Positions 5,101 to 6,425 of a DNA stretch of 6,425 bases are shown here, in pieces (positions within the stretch are counted from its first letter, which is position 1; each line of letters opens with the position of its first letter). The translations under genes and the position numbers were made by a program. Origin of the DNA: an uncultured Elusimicrobia bacterium (GTDB taxonomy: Bacteria; Elusimicrobiota; Endomicrobiia; Endomicrobiales; Endomicrobiaceae); assembly GCA_900321055.1 (NCBI GenBank), contig ONUQ01000101.1, forward strand, positions 1-6,425, given 5' to 3'. The notes beneath the pieces were generated by a model. It did not search any database. It had not been told where the DNA came from and worked only from the letters and a program-made list of their open reading frames with translations.

Positions 5101-6180
5101 ATGAACAGAAGAGAATTTTTAAAATCTGCATTATTTACAACAATAGGTGCAGTGGTTTTGTCTGCTTGTAAAAAAGTAGTAACTCAAACAAAAAAACTGG
5201 CAGATAAAGTTTTTACAAAAAAATATAAGGACATTGATGTTTCAATTATAGGTTTTGGAATGATGAGACTCCCTCAAAATAATGGAGAACCGGATATTGA
5301 AAAAACACAAAAAATGATAGACTATGCAATTGAACATGGTATAAACTATTTTGATACGGCATGGTTTTATCATAGCGGTAAATCCGAACTGGCAACAGGT
5401 ACCGTATTAAGCAAACATCCGAGAAACAGTTATTATCTTGCAGATAAAATGCCGTTAAGAATATTAAAAGATAAATCCGAAGTTATACCTATATTTGAAG
5501 AGCAATTAAAAAAATGTCAAACGGATTATTTTGATTTCTATTTAGCACATAACATAAACAAAAGAGAATGGAATGTTTTAAAAGAATGCAATGTTTATGA
5601 ACAACTTTTAGAAAAGAAAAAAGAAGGCAAAATAAAATATTTAGGATTTTCTATACATGATACACCGGAACTCTTAGAAGAAGTAATAAACACTTATAAA
5701 TGGGATTTTGTTCAACTTCCCATTAACCCTATAGATTGGACAACTGTTGATGCAAAAAGGCAATATGATATTGCAACAAAAGCAGGGCTTCCGGTTGTTG
5801 TAATGAATCCGTTAAAAGGCGGACAGCTTTCAACATTAACAGAAAAAGCGGTTGAAATATTAAAGGCAGAGAATCCAAATGATTCTCCGTCAGCCTGGTC
5901 TTTAAGATATTCCGCAAGTTTACCTAATGTGTTTGTTGTTTTAAGCGGTATGACAGAATTTGAACAGGTTGAGGATAATGTTAAAACTTTTACAAATTTT
6001 AAACCGTTAAGCGAAAAGGAACAAGCTGTTCTTTCAAATGCAATAAATGTTTATAATTCTTCAGGAGCAATATCTTGTACTTATTGTCAATATTGTACAG
6101 GTTGTCCTGTTGAAATAGATATACCTAAAAACTATATAATCAGTATAAGTCCAGTAACAGAAAAGACAGATTTATTATAG
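5101..6180 (+). CDS. Tat-exported, lipobox-bearing aldo/keto reductase with ferredoxin-like tail, prematurely ended by a frameshift
   Basis: The predicted NAD(P)-linked oxidoreductase is 359 residues as it stands. The N terminus NRREFLK (2-8) is a twin-arginine signal, followed by a hydrophobic run and LSAC (20-23), a lipobox with Cys23. The folded protein should be exported and anchored as a lipoprotein. The aldo/keto reductase barrel covers about 44-310 with the catalytic tetrad in family contexts: D85 (GINYFDTA), Y90, K116 (YYLADK) and H150 (YFDFYLAH). A cysteine cluster C326-X2-C329-X2-C332-X2-C335-P follows, the first half of the 2[4Fe-4S]-type tail of this subfamily. The frame then leaves the family pattern after IDIPKNY and stops at 6180. 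The expected remainder is found in the -1 frame to 6317 (see next entry), so the intact product would be about 405 residues. The barrel is complete, so partial activity is possible, but electron transfer through the tail is probably lost. The substrate is unknown. It is the last gene of the redox unit. Confidence 0.85.
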   Translation: MNRREFLKSALFTTIGAVVLSACKKVVTQTKKLADKVFTKKYKDIDVSIIGFGMMRLPQNNGEPDIEKTQKMIDYAIEHGINYFDTAWFYHSGKSELATGTVLSKHPRNSYYLADKMPLRILKDKSEVIPIFEEQLKKCQTDYFDFYLAHNINKREWNVLKECNVYEQLLEKKKEGKIKYLGFSIHDTPELLEEVINTYKWDFVQLPINPIDWTTVDAKRQYDIATKAGLPVVVMNPLKGGQLSTLTEKAVEILKAENPNDSPSAWSLRYSASLPNVFVVLSGMTEFEQVEDNVKTFTNFKPLSEKEQAVLSNAINVYNSSGAISCTYCQYCTGCPVEIDIPKNYIISISPVTEKTDLL

Positions 6181-6317
6181 CTTATGAAACAATAAAAGAA
6201 GAACATAGGGCAGATAAATGTATAAATTGCGGAGTATGCAAAAACAAATGTCCTCAAAAGCTTGATATTCCTGCTTTATTAAAAGAAGTTGCTGATGTAT
6301 ATAAAAGTTTAAAGTAA
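6129..6317 (+). pseudogene. Displaced C-terminal ferredoxin part of the aldo/keto reductase (-1 frame)
   Basis: This frame is open from 6129 to the TAA at 6315-6317, overlaps the end of the preceding frame, and has no start codon or ribosome binding site of its own. From 6135 it reads YNQYKSSNRKDRF, then IKEEHRADKCINCGVCKNK with CPQKLDIPALLKEV, a standard end for aldo/keto reductases carrying a ferredoxin domain. CX2CX2CX3CP supplies the second cluster motif, missing from the upstream frame. The match of both frames to one family shows a frame-breaking lesion between about 6132 and 6140. Family members usually have P-x-x-F-x-x-Y-N here. Restoring that spacing needs seven extra bases, as if PKNYIIYN had lost one copy of an ATAATTT unit. 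The 7-bp figure is inferred. Confidence 0.85.
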
Positions 6318-6333
6318 AATTATATATAAAAAT

Positions 6334-6367
6334 AACAACTATCTTTATTTAAATAAAGATAGTTGTT
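6334..6367. terminator. Perfect 17-bp palindromic hairpin, possibly bidirectional terminator
   Basis: AACAACTATCTTTATTT (6334-6350) is followed directly by its exact reverse complement (6351-6367), 17 nt after the last stop codon at 6317. In practice the central bases would form the loop. On the + strand only four T residues (6366-6369) follow before GG. On the - strand the hairpin runs into ATTTTTATATA, a slightly better U-tract. It may therefore also stop transcription coming from a convergent gene beyond the window. Confidence 0.6.
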
Positions 6368-6382
6368 TTGGTAAAGTTTCTT

Positions 6383-6424
6383 CCGCTAAAAAACATTTTT
6401 TGTTTTTTAGCGGATATTTTTTTT
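6383..6424 (+). terminator. Strong intrinsic terminator
   Basis: CCGCTAAAAAAC (6383-6394) pairs perfectly with GTTTTTTAGCGG (6402-6413) around a 7-nt loop ATTTTTT, and eight T residues (6417-6424) follow after ATA. The G+C-rich base and long T-run make this the most convincing terminator in the window. It closes the redox unit on the + strand. On the - strand no T-run follows. Confidence 0.88.
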
Positions 6425-6425
6425 C

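Noticed and set aside
4587..5917. Minus-strand open frames across the DUF1893 and aldo/keto reductase genes
   Set aside because: Antisense to proteins with clear family motifs, with no start signals or recognisable products.
6126..6132. Programmed -1 ribosomal frameshifting at T AAA AAC to join the two halves of the reductase
   Set aside because: The heptamer does not fit X XXY YYZ because T differs from A, I found no clear downstream stem or upstream stimulator, and the residue spacing after a slip here would be two short of the family pattern. A broken gene is simpler.
1..6425. CRISPR array, insertion sequence or attachment site, including integration at the tRNA 3' end
   Set aside because: No regularly spaced repeats, transposase or integrase gene was seen, and no second copy of the tRNA 3' end was found in the window.

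Overview
The window comes from a very A+T-rich bacterial genome (most codons end in A or T; TTA and AAA codons dominate). The likely host is a cell with two membranes. The corrinoid-binding protein BtuF has a cleavable signal peptide but no lipobox cysteine, so it should be free in a periplasm, and another protein carries a twin-arginine lipoprotein signal. The tRNA gene has no encoded CCA. Low G+C, two membranes and oxygen-sensitive-looking redox proteins suggest an anaerobic, perhaps gut-associated bacterium, possibly a Brachyspira-like spirochaete. The sequence does not fix the taxon, and that name is a guess.

Layout, all on the + strand. Bases 22-95 are a CAU-anticodon tRNA, most likely tRNA-Ile2, whose C34 is modified to lysidine. 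About 15 nt later comes a cobalamin riboswitch (about 111-232), followed by an intrinsic terminator (265-296). This looks like a transcription-attenuation leader. After roughly 220 nt of A+T-rich leader come four genes: cobO/btuR (corrinoid adenosyltransferase), btuF (periplasmic corrinoid-binding protein), btuC (permease) and btuD (ATPase, overlapping btuC by 4 nt). Together they capture cobalamin in the periplasm, pump it across the inner membrane and convert it to adenosylcobalamin. The riboswitch should shut this off when the coenzyme is plentiful. No outer-membrane receptor (btuB) is in the window.

A 191-nt intergenic stretch with two perfect inverted repeats and a possible promoter separates this from a second, tightly packed unit: an FMN-binding, iron-sulfur-flavoprotein-like reductase (3941-4552), a DUF1893 protein fitted with an export signal (4565-5083), and a Tat-exported, lipobox-bearing aldo/keto reductase with a C-terminal ferredoxin-like region (from 5101). 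The start codons of this unit have clear Shine-Dalgarno sequences. Two hairpins at 6334-6367 and 6383-6424 end it.

The strongest anomaly is in the aldo/keto reductase. Its frame closes at 6180, but the rest of the protein, including the second four-cysteine motif, continues in the -1 frame to 6317. The break lies near 6132-6140 and fits a 7-bp deletion between short ATAAT repeats. The most novel-looking combination is the exported DUF1893 protein between two redox proteins. Its role is unknown.
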